A stretch of DNA of 12,492 bases from an uncultured Veillonella sp. (GTDB taxonomy: Bacteria; Bacillota; Negativicutes; Veillonellales; Veillonellaceae). The position numbers and the translations under genes were made by a program. The notes beneath the pieces were generated by a model that had not been told where the DNA came from, ran no database searches, and saw nothing but the letters and a program-made list of their open reading frames with translations. Where the stretch lies: assembly GCA_900552715.1 (NCBI GenBank), contig USAV01000060.1, positions 1-12,492 of the forward strand, written 5' to 3'. Positions 1 through 6,159 of the stretch are shown piece by piece (the first letter of the stretch is position 1; each line of letters starts with the position of its first letter).

Positions 1-167
1 ATATATATTAGCACAACTACGCCAACTGCAATTAACGCCTTTTTAGTGTCATTTTTAGAAGGCCAAGTTATTCTTTTAACTTCTGCCTTAACCTCTCTAA
101 AAAACTTAAATATGCCACCTTTACTAGGTGAGTTCTTAGTTAAATTTACATTTTCCTTAACAGCCAT
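1..167 (-). CDS. secE: SecE preprotein translocase subunit (partial, C-terminus cut by window edge)
   Basis: The 55 visible residues start MAVKEN and contain a lysine-rich cytoplasmic stretch followed by FFREVKAEVKRITWPS, the conserved amphipathic SecE signature, and then the start of a hydrophobic segment (ALIAVGVVVLIY). SecE is the small membrane subunit that clamps SecY in the SecYEG protein-export channel. The ATG at 167 has an AGGATG-like ribosome site just upstream. It follows rpmG by 51 bases, the usual rpmG-secE-nusG order of Firmicutes. All visible arginines are AGA and the sequence is AT-rich, like the C-terminal part of tuf and unlike the genes right of about 1.5 kb. The gene runs off the left edge, so its length cannot be judged. 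Confidence 0.9.
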   Translation of the reverse strand, partial: MAVKENVNLTKNSPSKGGIFKFFREVKAEVKRITWPSKNDTKKALIAVGVVVLIY

Positions 168-218
168 TACTTCACATCCTTAATCTTTGTGAGTATGTGT
201 CACTACTATATTAGCTAA

Positions 219-368
219 TTATTTAGTCTCTTTATGAAGTGTATGTTTTTTACAGAACTTGCAGTATTTATGCATTTCTAATCTGTCTGGGTTATTTTTT
301 TTATTTTTCATTGAATTATAATTTCTTTGCTTACACTCTGTGCATGCTAAAGTTATCTTTACTCTCAC
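219..368 (-). CDS. rpmG: 50S ribosomal protein L33 (zinc-ribbon form)
   Basis: This 49-residue protein begins at GTG (VRVKITLACTEC) and ends HTLHKETK, the standard length and ends of bacterial L33. L33 is a small protein of the large ribosomal subunit near the E site. Two CxxC pairs (C9/C12 and C36/C39) mark the zinc-binding C+ form. The GTG start is chosen because GGAGG lies 8 bases upstream and no ATG gives an L33 N-terminus. It sits between tuf and secE in the same orientation. It is too short for many ORF filters. Codon use is AT-rich with AGA arginine, matching secE and the C-terminal part of tuf. Confidence 0.92.
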   Translation of the reverse strand: MRVKITLACTECKQRNYNSMKNKKNNPDRLEMHKYCKFCKKHTLHKETK

Positions 369-447
369 AGTCTGCACCTCCAGTTTACCGTAAATAATAT
401 AAAACCTTACTACTTTATGTTAATTTAATTTCGTTAATTACCTAAAC

Positions 448-476
448 ACATTATCATAAAACATGTATTATGTCAA
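448..476 (-). promoter_or_regulatory. Candidate sigma-70 promoter for rpmG-secE
   Basis: A perfect TTGACA -35 lies at 471-476. The -10 is less clear: TAATGT at 448-453 (17-base spacing) or the overlapping GATAAT at 450-455 (15-base spacing). It would start transcription about 75 bases upstream of the rpmG GTG, suggesting that rpmG-secE can be expressed separately from tuf. Confidence 0.5.
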
Positions 477-542
477 TATATGTGCCTTTGTAAAGGACTA
501 GGTAATGAAACCCAGTCCCTACATATATACTAAGAACTACTA

Positions 543-1736
543 TTACTCGATTATGCTAGTAACAACTCCTGAACCTACAGTTCTTCCACCTTCTCTGATA
601 GCGAATCTTAATCCTTCGTCCATAGCTACTTGAGTGATTAATTCAACGTTCATATCAATGTGGTCTCCTGGCATAACCATTTCCATTCCATCTGGTAACT
701 TGATTGAACCAGTAACGTCTGTTGTTCTGAAGTAGAATTGTGGTCTGTATCCATCGAAGAATGGAGTATGTCTTCCACCTTCTTCTTTTTTAAGTACGTA
801 TACTTGACCTACAAATTTCTTGTGTGGCTTAACTGATCCAACTTTTGCTAAAACTTGACCTCTTTCGATGTCAGTTCTTTGAACTCCTCTTAAAAGAACT
901 CCTACGTTGTCTCCAGCTTGCGCTTCGTCTAGTAACTTTCTGAACATTTCTATTCCTGTTACTACTACTTTTCTGCTGTCTTCTGATAATCCAACGATTT
1001 CTACTTCGTCTCCTACGTGAAGAACTCCTCTTTCAACTCTTCCTGTAGCAACTGTTCCTCTACCAGTGATTGTGAATACATCTTCTACTGGCATTAAGAA
1101 TGGCTTATCTGTTGCTCTTTCTGGAGTTGGAATGTAGCTATCTACAGCTTCCATTAACTCAAGTATTGGAGCGATTGCTTTTTCATCTGTTGGGTTTTCT
1201 AATGCTTGTAAAGCTGAACCCTTTATTACTGGAATATCATCTCCTGGGAAGTTGTATTCTGATAATAATTCTCTTACTTCCATTTCAACTAATTCTAATA
1301 ATTCTTCGTCATCTACCATATCTGCCTTGTTTAAGAAAACAACTATGTAGTCAACACCAACTCTTGAAGCTAGTAGTATGTGTTCTCTTGTTTGAGGCAT
1401 TGGACCGTCTGCTGCTGAACAAACTAATATAGCTCCGTCCATTTGAGCAGCCCCTGTGATCATGTTTTTAACATAGTCAGCATGGCCTGGACAGTCAACG
1501 TGTGCATAGTGACGGTTTTCAGTTTCGTATTCAACGTGTGCAGTGTTGATTGTGATACCGCGTTCACGTTCTTCTGGAGCTTTATCGATCATGCTGTAAT
1601 CTTGGAAATCAGCTTGGCCTTTTTCAGCCAATACTTTAGTGATTGCAGCTGTCAAAGTAGTTTTACCATGGTCAACGTGACCGATTGTACCAATGTTAAC
1701 ATGCGGTTTCGTACGTTCAAATTTTTCTTTTGCCAT
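543..1736 (-). CDS. tuf: Elongation factor Tu, mosaic of two lineages
   Basis: The 397-residue product is full-length EF-Tu, the GTPase that delivers aminoacyl-tRNA to the ribosome. G-domain motifs are present: GHVDHGKT (19-26), RGITI (59-63, switch I), DCPGH (81-85) and NKAD; domains 2 and 3 follow, ending GSGVVTSIIE. The start is the ATG at 1736, preceded by AGGAGG, not the ATG seven codons further upstream. The gene is oddly mosaic. Arginine codons are CGT/CGC at all four positions through R75, then AGA at all 18 from R117 to the end. The N-terminal part resembles Negativicutes EF-Tu, and the remainder resembles Clostridia (VCSAADG, SRVGVDYIVV). The reading frame is intact across the switch. 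It is either an assembly chimera or a recombinant gene. Two candidate promoters lie upstream. Confidence 0.96.
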   Translation of the reverse strand: MAKEKFERTKPHVNIGTIGHVDHGKTTLTAAITKVLAEKGQADFQDYSMIDKAPEERERGITINTAHVEYETENRHYAHVDCPGHADYVKNMITGAAQMDGAILVCSAADGPMPQTREHILLASRVGVDYIVVFLNKADMVDDEELLELVEMEVRELLSEYNFPGDDIPVIKGSALQALENPTDEKAIAPILELMEAVDSYIPTPERATDKPFLMPVEDVFTITGRGTVATGRVERGVLHVGDEVEIVGLSEDSRKVVVTGIEMFRKLLDEAQAGDNVGVLLRGVQRTDIERGQVLAKVGSVKPHKKFVGQVYVLKKEEGGRHTPFFDGYRPQFYFRTTDVTGSIKLPDGMEMVMPGDHIDMNVELITQVAMDEGLRFAIREGGRTVGSGVVTSIIE

Positions 1737-1781
1737 TAGGATTGTATCCTCCTTCACAAAAACAAATTACATTCTAGTATT

Positions 1782-1810
1782 AATATAATATATTAACCCT
1801 AATTTATCAA
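1782..1810 (-). promoter_or_regulatory. Proximal candidate tuf promoter
   Basis: TTGATA (-35, 1805-1810) and TATATT (-10, 1782-1787) are separated by 17 bases, each one mismatch from consensus. The predicted start is about 40 bases upstream of the tuf ATG. The region is AT-rich, so some chance matching is expected. Confidence 0.5.
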
Positions 1811-1836
1811 TGGAATATAAGATTCCCTTATACATT

Positions 1837-1865
1837 ATTATACCATATATAGAAAAACTTCTAAA
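1837..1865 (-). promoter_or_regulatory. Distal candidate tuf promoter
   Basis: A perfect TATAAT (-10, 1837-1842) follows TTTAGA (-35, 1860-1865, 4 of 6 matches) after 17 bases. It lies just downstream of the tRNA-array terminator, so it would restart transcription for tuf with a leader of roughly 95 bases. Confidence 0.55.
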
Positions 1866-1949
1866 AATACAAATATTCTTCTAAAATAAAAAAACTGACA
1901 AATGTAATCCTTACACTCATCAGCTTCAATTTATATTTTATGGAGAAAT

Positions 1950-1973
1950 AAAAAAATCCTCACCAATGTGAGG
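1950..1973 (-). terminator. Rho-independent terminator after the tRNA array
   Basis: A 6-bp stem (CCTCAC / GTGAGG at 1968-1973 and 1958-1963) with a 4-base loop is followed on the minus strand by ATTTTTTT (1950-1957). It begins 6 bases after the CCA end of tRNA-Met. It separates the tRNA transcript from tuf, although readthrough is possible because the stem is short. Confidence 0.75.
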
Positions 1974-1978
1974 TTTAA

Positions 1979-2055
1979 TGGTGGCGGCACACGGATTTGA
2001 ACCGCGGACACACCGGGTATGAACCGATTGCTCTAGCCAACTGAGCTATGCCGCC
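1979..2055 (-). tRNA. tRNA-Met (CAT), elongator
   Basis: A 77-nt cloverleaf with a fully paired 7-bp acceptor stem (GGCGGCA / TGCCGCC), discriminator A and encoded CCA. The anticodon is CAT in the loop TTCATAC. The paired first acceptor position and the absence of the GGG/CCC anticodon-stem signature separate it from the initiator in the same array. A tRNA-Ile(CAT), whose C would be modified to lysidine, cannot be excluded by anticodon alone, but the body looks like elongator Met. It is the last tRNA of the array. Confidence 0.88.
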
Positions 2056-2060
2056 ATGTA

Positions 2061-2136
2061 TGGAGCTAGTGACCGGGATTGAACCGGTGACCTTATCCTT
2101 ACCAAGGATACGCTCTGCCGACTGAGCTACACCAGC
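2061..2136 (-). tRNA. tRNA-Thr (GGT)
   Basis: A 76-nt cloverleaf: acceptor GCTGGTG / CACTAGC (one G-U pair), anticodon loop TTGGTAA with anticodon GGT, T-arm GGTTCAATCC and encoded CCA. Five bases separate it from tRNA-Met. It is the second threonine tRNA of the array and reads ACC/ACT codons. Confidence 0.93.
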
Positions 2137-2168
2137 ACAATGAACGATCATTTCACTGTGAATTTTTG

Positions 2169-2244
<76 letters not shown>

Positions 2245-2249
2245 ATAAA

Positions 2250-2334
<85 letters not shown>

Positions 2335-2343
2335 AAAATAAAA

Positions 2344-2419
2344 TGGAGCTGGCGATAGGAATTGAACCCACAACCTGCTGATTACAAGTCAGCTGCTCTA
2401 CCAATTGAGCTACGCCAGC
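2344..2419 (-). tRNA. tRNA-Thr (TGT)
   Basis: A 76-nt cloverleaf: acceptor GCTGGCG / CGCCAGC, anticodon stem GCTGA/TCAGC with loop CTTGTAA and anticodon TGT, encoded CCA. It is the first gene of the array, about 12 bases after the predicted transcription start, so the primary transcript needs only a short 5' trim by RNase P. Confidence 0.94.
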
Positions 2420-2437
2420 ATCATTACGACAAGATGT

Positions 2438-2466
2438 ATTTTATCATCCGTCCCACTAAGTGTCAA
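2438..2466 (-). promoter_or_regulatory. Strong proximal promoter of the tRNA array
   Basis: A perfect TTGACA (2461-2466), a 17-base spacer and TAAAAT (2438-2443) with a TGn extension give a near-consensus sigma-70 promoter. An A/T-run region immediately upstream (about 2467-2500) has the composition of an UP element, as expected for a stable-RNA operon. Confidence 0.88.
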
Positions 2467-2529
2467 GAACTTTTTAAAAACTTTTTTGAAGTTTTTTTCG
2501 TTCACTGCGGTATCCCTTAGTGCTTAATC

Positions 2530-2558
2530 ATAATAACATGAAACGATACCCTATGCAA
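2530..2558 (-). promoter_or_regulatory. Second, upstream candidate promoter of the tRNA array
   Basis: TATTAT (-10, 2530-2535) with a TGn extension lies 17 bases from TTGCAT (-35, 2553-2558, 3 of 6 matches). With the proximal promoter this would form a tandem pair, common for stable-RNA operons. It lies downstream of the uppP stop, where I see no convincing terminator. Confidence 0.5.
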
Positions 2559-2604
2559 GTATTTTTTCTAAACTTTTTAAACTTCATTTTTTCCTCATTG
2601 GCAA

Positions 2605-3171
2605 TCATAGATAAAGATAGATAATTGCTAATATAGCCACTATTATCCGATAGTACCCAAAGGAGGATAAAGAGGATCGATTCAAGTACCACAAAAATAC
2701 TTTTACCGTAATATAACCTACTATATATGACACGAGTGTGCCAATGGCAAACATAATAATATCATTTAAGTCTAATAAATGTATTACCCGTAACAAATCA
2801 TATATACAAACAATAATCATAACTGGTACAGCCATGATAAACGAAAAATCAGCAGCAGCTCTTCGAGTACAACCGATTAACATGCCCCCTGCAATGGTAG
2901 CACCAGACCGCGAAAATCCAGGCCACAAACAGAGCATTTGATAGAGTCCAATCCGGAAGCATTGGTATATAGATAAATTATTTACAGAATCAACCAGTCT
3001 TGTAGTCACTCGTCTTTTTTCTGCATAAATCATAAAAAGAGCGCCTACCAAAAGACCTATTATCACAGGAATCGGCCCAATAATAATCATATGCCCTGTA
3101 CTAGATACAGGGATACATTCTGTTATTCCTTCTATAATACCTAAAATGAGGGCAATTACATATTGGTCCAT
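2605..3171 (-). CDS. uppP: UppP/BacA undecaprenyl-diphosphatase with a large internal deletion
   Basis: This membrane enzyme recycles the lipid carrier by dephosphorylating undecaprenyl pyrophosphate for cell-wall synthesis. Both signature motifs are present: EGITE...VSSTGH (14-27) and PGFSRSGAT (84-92), with the Glu, Ser, His and Arg positions known as important in E. coli UppP. However, the protein is only 188 residues, against about 265-275 for the family, and the two motifs are 61 residues apart (His to Arg) instead of about 144. The break is near residue 32 (about 3075), where IIIG runs straight into PIPVIIG, so the region carrying the second to fourth membrane helices is lost in frame. 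I chose the ATG at 3171, with AGGTGA upstream, over an ATG nine codons earlier. Function is doubtful: it may be a decaying copy, a genuine deletion variant or an assembly error. Confidence 0.8.
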   Translation of the reverse strand: MDQYVIALILGIIEGITECIPVSSTGHMIIIGPIPVIIGLLVGALFMIYAEKRRVTTRLVDSVNNLSIYQCFRIGLYQMLCLWPGFSRSGATIAGGMLIGCTRRAAADFSFIMAVPVMIIVCIYDLLRVIHLLDLNDIIMFAIGTLVSYIVGYITVKVFLWYLNRSSLSSFGYYRIIVAILAIIYLYL

Positions 3172-3243
3172 GATATCACCTGCCTTATATGCGGTCATAA
3201 CTCATGGCAATATATAATGCCCTCAGCAATCAATATAACTCTA

Positions 3244-3708
3244 TTAATCAATAACCATAACACGATCAGGTTTAGTGATTGTCACTACCGCATGTTTTGG
3301 ATCATTATTGTGTTCTAAGTACAATTGATCACCTTCGAGATGACCACGCCAACCTACAACAATCGGATATGTTTTACTAATAGTCTTTAATAGTTCAAGA
3401 GGATTTAAATTTAATATCGGTGCAAACAATACATTAATACCATCGATAAGAACAACTTCTGTATCACTGCGACTTAATGCACGACGAATTACTTCTTCTG
3501 CCAGTTGTGGTCTTTCATCACGAGGTACTAATAAAAACTCTTCTTCAATAAGTTGTTTTGCCTCTAAGTACTTCCAACCTTTTTGTTCAGATAATTCACG
3601 AATTAACAAACTTTTACCAGAACCAGGACCACCAACGATAAACAATATGCGTTCATCATCACCTTGAATTTGTTCCCAACGTTCTCTTACATCTTGAACT
3701 GTAACCAT
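3244..3708 (-). CDS. BrxF-like P-loop NTPase (orphan)
   Basis: This is a 154-residue single-domain ATPase. Walker A is GGPGSGKS (26-33) and Walker B is VVLID (85-89), followed by the pattern NVLFAPILNLNPLELL, then IVVGWRG (116-122) and an acidic LEHNNDPKH tail. This order and spacing match, from memory, BrxF, the small P-loop protein of BREX-3 phage-defence systems; the role of BrxF is not well established. No BrxC, PglX, PglZ or BrxHII is visible here, so it appears to be an orphan. The start at 3708 is set by AGGAGG at 3717-3722, eight bases upstream; the reading frame extends further but into the neighbouring gene. It begins 28 bases after the secreted-protein gene, suggesting co-transcription. 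It could equally be a housekeeping STAND- or ORC-like ATPase. Confidence 0.7.
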   Translation of the reverse strand: MVTVQDVRERWEQIQGDDERILFIVGGPGSGKSLLIRELSEQKGWKYLEAKQLIEEEFLLVPRDERPQLAEEVIRRALSRSDTEVVLIDGINVLFAPILNLNPLELLKTISKTYPIVVGWRGHLEGDQLYLEHNNDPKHAVVTITKPDRVMVID

Positions 3709-3736
3709 ATCCCTTGCCTCCTCGCTGTAACCGTTC

Positions 3737-5152
3737 CTACTTAACTGGACGATCAGATAACATAACGGATTTGATATATTGGTTTTTATCATCTAGGGCA
3801 AACTGTAAATATGAGTCGCTTGCCGCTGGATTTTTATATTCATATACAGTAGATGTGCCCGCATTTGTTGTAGATTCAACAATACGAGTAGGCATACCAT
3901 ATACAAAGAGCAATAAGTATTTAGTATCCCCCATCGCAATACCGCGACGAGTAGGCGTGTAAATATTTAATAGAACACGATTGATGAGATTTTTTTTATC
4001 AACACTCACGCCATATTCGTTATATCCAATAAATGTGGACCCAAACAACATACCTTGATGTTTCCAATCATTATTGGGATCATTAACAAAATGATCATTT
4101 AATTTATAGCCACGCAACACAAAATCATCAGCAGTCAATTTACCTGCTTGAAAATCATATACTGGAGCTTTAGGCAATCCAAATCTTGGCCATACTTGAC
4201 CACTAATCATATCAACAGCCTCTACATTGCTTTGTTTGATGGTGAAAGCAATATATTCTTTCTGTTGTCCTAGCATAGATTGTTGTTGGCTATTATTATT
4301 TGTATTCTCTATCGAGCTATTAAATTCCTTTTTTCGAGACCATGAATTTTCGGAATGACCTTCATATAGGAAGATATAACTTTCATTTTTCAAATCACGC
4401 CACATCGCAATAGGGCTACCATAGGCAAATACCAATTCCATGCGCGTGCTACCAACACCAATATCGCGTACAGTGTGGACGCCTTTTTTCGTACTATGAA
4501 TATTAGTAATAGTATTCGGTTCAAAGAAATAAGTAGCACCTTGACCGCGCAATTGATTATTTACTAAACGCTCTTGAGCAGGTCCCGTGTAAACGGTCAC
4601 CTCCAAGTCTTTCATATAGTACGTCGTAAAGTTATCACGAACCACTGTTTTTTCTACATCTTTAGGCGCTACAAACTGATCTCCTAAGCGATACCCATCA
4701 ATAGCATAATCATCTTCAGACCCTAAAGCTGGCAAATTATTAGCCGTATAAGACTTACCAATATCAGCCAAGTTATTTTGCGTTACGCTAGGCAATGGAC
4801 CTTCATTTTCGCTAGCTGCTTGCCAAAACTGTATGGAATCACCAAACTCGGTAACTGCCATTTGTTCAGCTAGCCATCCTGTTTTAGTGCTTTCCTTTTT
4901 TGTCTTTGTATCGATTTTAACAGCTTTAATCGGTGCATTATCTATATACGCAACAGACTCAGCCGCATCAGTTCCCGCTGCTTCTACAGTTGTCTTATCA
5001 TCCGTATGTGCAACATCATTTGCATTCTCTGTAGATTCCACCGCAGTTTGTTTCACAGTCGAAATAGCCGGCTCTGCTGCATACCCTACCGATGTAGCAG
5101 ATAAGCCTACTAGAAGTGCCGCTACGATACGGCTCTTAATAGAATGATTCAT
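3737..5152 (-). CDS. Secreted protein of unknown function with a duplicated C-terminal module
   Basis: I do not recognise this 471-residue family. A Sec signal peptide is clear: basic start (NHSIKSR), hydrophobic core AALLVGLSATSVG and a cleavage region YAA|E near residue 26. No lipobox cysteine is seen, so it is probably soluble in the periplasm or exported. Residues 27-95 are Ala/Thr/Asp/Lys-rich and likely disordered. Two related modules follow, about 153-264 and 348-440. Each opens GY(R/K)L.D.FV and contains a basic-G(V/I) turn, a G.T...L.F.YG.P motif and a closing tyrosine-rich strand (YIFLYEG / STVYEYKN). An Asn/Gln-rich linker lies between them. The start ATG overlaps the hypB stop by four bases (ATGA), so translation is probably coupled. 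The small beta-rich repeats suggest ligand or envelope binding, but this is inference. Confidence 0.8.
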   Translation of the reverse strand: MNHSIKSRIVAALLVGLSATSVGYAAEPAISTVKQTAVESTENANDVAHTDDKTTVEAAGTDAAESVAYIDNAPIKAVKIDTKTKKESTKTGWLAEQMAVTEFGDSIQFWQAASENEGPLPSVTQNNLADIGKSYTANNLPALGSEDDYAIDGYRLGDQFVAPKDVEKTVVRDNFTTYYMKDLEVTVYTGPAQERLVNNQLRGQGATYFFEPNTITNIHSTKKGVHTVRDIGVGSTRMELVFAYGSPIAMWRDLKNESYIFLYEGHSENSWSRKKEFNSSIENTNNNSQQQSMLGQQKEYIAFTIKQSNVEAVDMISGQVWPRFGLPKAPVYDFQAGKLTADDFVLRGYKLNDHFVNDPNNDWKHQGMLFGSTFIGYNEYGVSVDKKNLINRVLLNIYTPTRRGIAMGDTKYLLLFVYGMPTRIVESTTNAGTSTVYEYKNPAASDSYLQFALDDKNQYIKSVMLSDRPVK

Positions 5153-5802
5153 CGATTACTCTCCAATTGTGCACGCAACCATGTCAACCATGGCTCAAGT
5201 CCATTATGGGCCGTGCAACTTACTTCAAAAATCTCTCCTGTTGGATTCAAATTACGTATATCTTGTATGGCCTTATCTTTTTTGAAAGGTACATAAGGCA
5301 ATAAATCTGTCTTATTAATGAGGATAGCCTTTGACTCTTTAAAGATTAATGGGTATTTAAGAGGCTTATCCTCACCTTCAGTAACAGATAATACAGTTAC
5401 CTTCATGCTTTCACCAATCTCAAATTCTGCAGGGCATACAAGGTTACCTACATTCTCGATAATGATCATATCCAGTTCATCAAGATTTAAATCACCTAGT
5501 GCATCTTGAATCATTTGTGCATCAAGATGGCAACCTCCCACTGTATTGATTTGAATAACAGGAACGCCTAATTCATGAATCCGTTCCGCATCCTTAGCAG
5601 TAAATAAATCACCTTCAATAACAGCAAGGCGGTAATCTTTTTTCAAATCATGTAAAGTTGCCTCTAATAGAGATGTTTTACCAGCCCCTGGAGAACCTAA
5701 TAGATTAAATACAAAAATATTTTTTTCCTTAAACAACTGTTGTAAGGACTCTGCAATGGCATCATTTTTTGCCAATACATTAGTTTTAACTTGAACTTGC
5801 AT
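5149..5802 (-). CDS. hypB: Hydrogenase/urease nickel-incorporation GTPase HypB
   Basis: HypB is a cytoplasmic SIMIBI-class GTPase that, with HypA, inserts nickel into the large subunit of [NiFe] hydrogenase. The 217-residue protein has P-loop GSPGAGKT (36-43), GDLFTAKDA (64-72), a nickel/zinc-binding Cys-His pair (C91-H92 in GGCHLDA), a second metal Cys (C123 in NLVCPAEFE) and NKTD (163-166) for guanine recognition. It lacks the N-terminal CxxC nickel site and the His-rich stretch of some HypB proteins, so it is the compact form. It starts 15 bases after hypA, and its stop overlaps the start of the secreted-protein gene. No hydrogenase structural genes are in the window. Confidence 0.95.
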   Translation of the reverse strand: MQVQVKTNVLAKNDAIAESLQQLFKEKNIFVFNLLGSPGAGKTSLLEATLHDLKKDYRLAVIEGDLFTAKDAERIHELGVPVIQINTVGGCHLDAQMIQDALGDLNLDELDMIIIENVGNLVCPAEFEIGESMKVTVLSVTEGEDKPLKYPLIFKESKAILINKTDLLPYVPFKKDKAIQDIRNLNPTGEIFEVSCTAHNGLEPWLTWLRAQLESNR

Positions 5803-5817
5803 GTCCTAACCTTTCTA

Positions 5818-6159
5818 TCAATCGATATCCATGGAGGTCACTTGTAGTTCGCGGCCACCAATGGTTTGTACGAAATGACTGTCACAATAGGGACAGATAA
5901 ACTTATAATTTTCTACCGGAAATGTTTTATCACAATCCAAGCACTTTCCTTCAATAGGAATGGTGTTAATTTCTATACGTGAGCCTTCTGCTGCGGTCCC
6001 CTTTGTAACCGCTTCCCAACAAAAAAGAAGGGAATCTGGTTCCACGCCACTCATAAGACCCAAATCGAGTTGAACGGAATGAATCACAGATGCATCGTGT
6101 TGGCGCAATGTATCAAGGGCTACATCAAGTATGCCTTCTGCTATAGACATCTCATGCAT
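5818..6159 (-). CDS. hypA: Hydrogenase maturation nickel metallochaperone HypA
   Basis: HypA is a 113-residue metallochaperone that binds nickel at its N-terminus and passes it, with HypB, to [NiFe] hydrogenase. The protein begins MHEMSIAEGI, with the invariant nickel-ligand H2. A structural zinc site is formed by C73/C76 (CLDC) and C89/C92 (CPYC). The start at 6159 is fixed by the need for M-H-E at the N-terminus and by GAGG seven bases upstream; an upstream ATG in frame would bury H2. It overlaps the end of folD by eight bases and is followed 15 bases later by hypB, so the three genes are very likely co-translated from one mRNA. Confidence 0.95.
   Translation of the reverse strand: MHEMSIAEGILDVALDTLRQHDASVIHSVQLDLGLMSGVEPDSLLFCWEAVTKGTAAEGSRIEINTIPIEGKCLDCDKTFPVENYKFICPYCDSHFVQTIGGRELQVTSMDID

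Noticed and set aside
495..518. Hairpin GGACT...AGTCC downstream of tuf as a terminator
   Set aside because: The stem has a mismatch and no U-tract follows on the minus strand (only TTTACAAAGG); it may fold but is not convincing as a Rho-independent terminator.
1100..1739. Long plus-strand reading frames opposite tuf
   Set aside because: Antisense shadows of a highly expressed conserved gene with hydrophobic, low-complexity translations and no start context.
1737..1757. Seven-codon N-terminal extension of EF-Tu (MKEDTIL)
   Set aside because: It overlaps the AGGAGG ribosome site of the true start at 1736, and EF-Tu begins MAKEKFERTK.
2471..2499. Weak inverted repeat AACTT/AAGTT with T runs as a terminator
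   Set aside because: The stem is only five A/T-rich pairs and lies directly upstream of the tRNA promoter; it is better explained as UP-element-like A/T-rich DNA.
3709..3792. Longer N-terminus for the P-loop protein
   Set aside because: The extension overlaps the end of the secreted-protein gene in another frame, while AGGAGG directly precedes the internal ATG at 3708.
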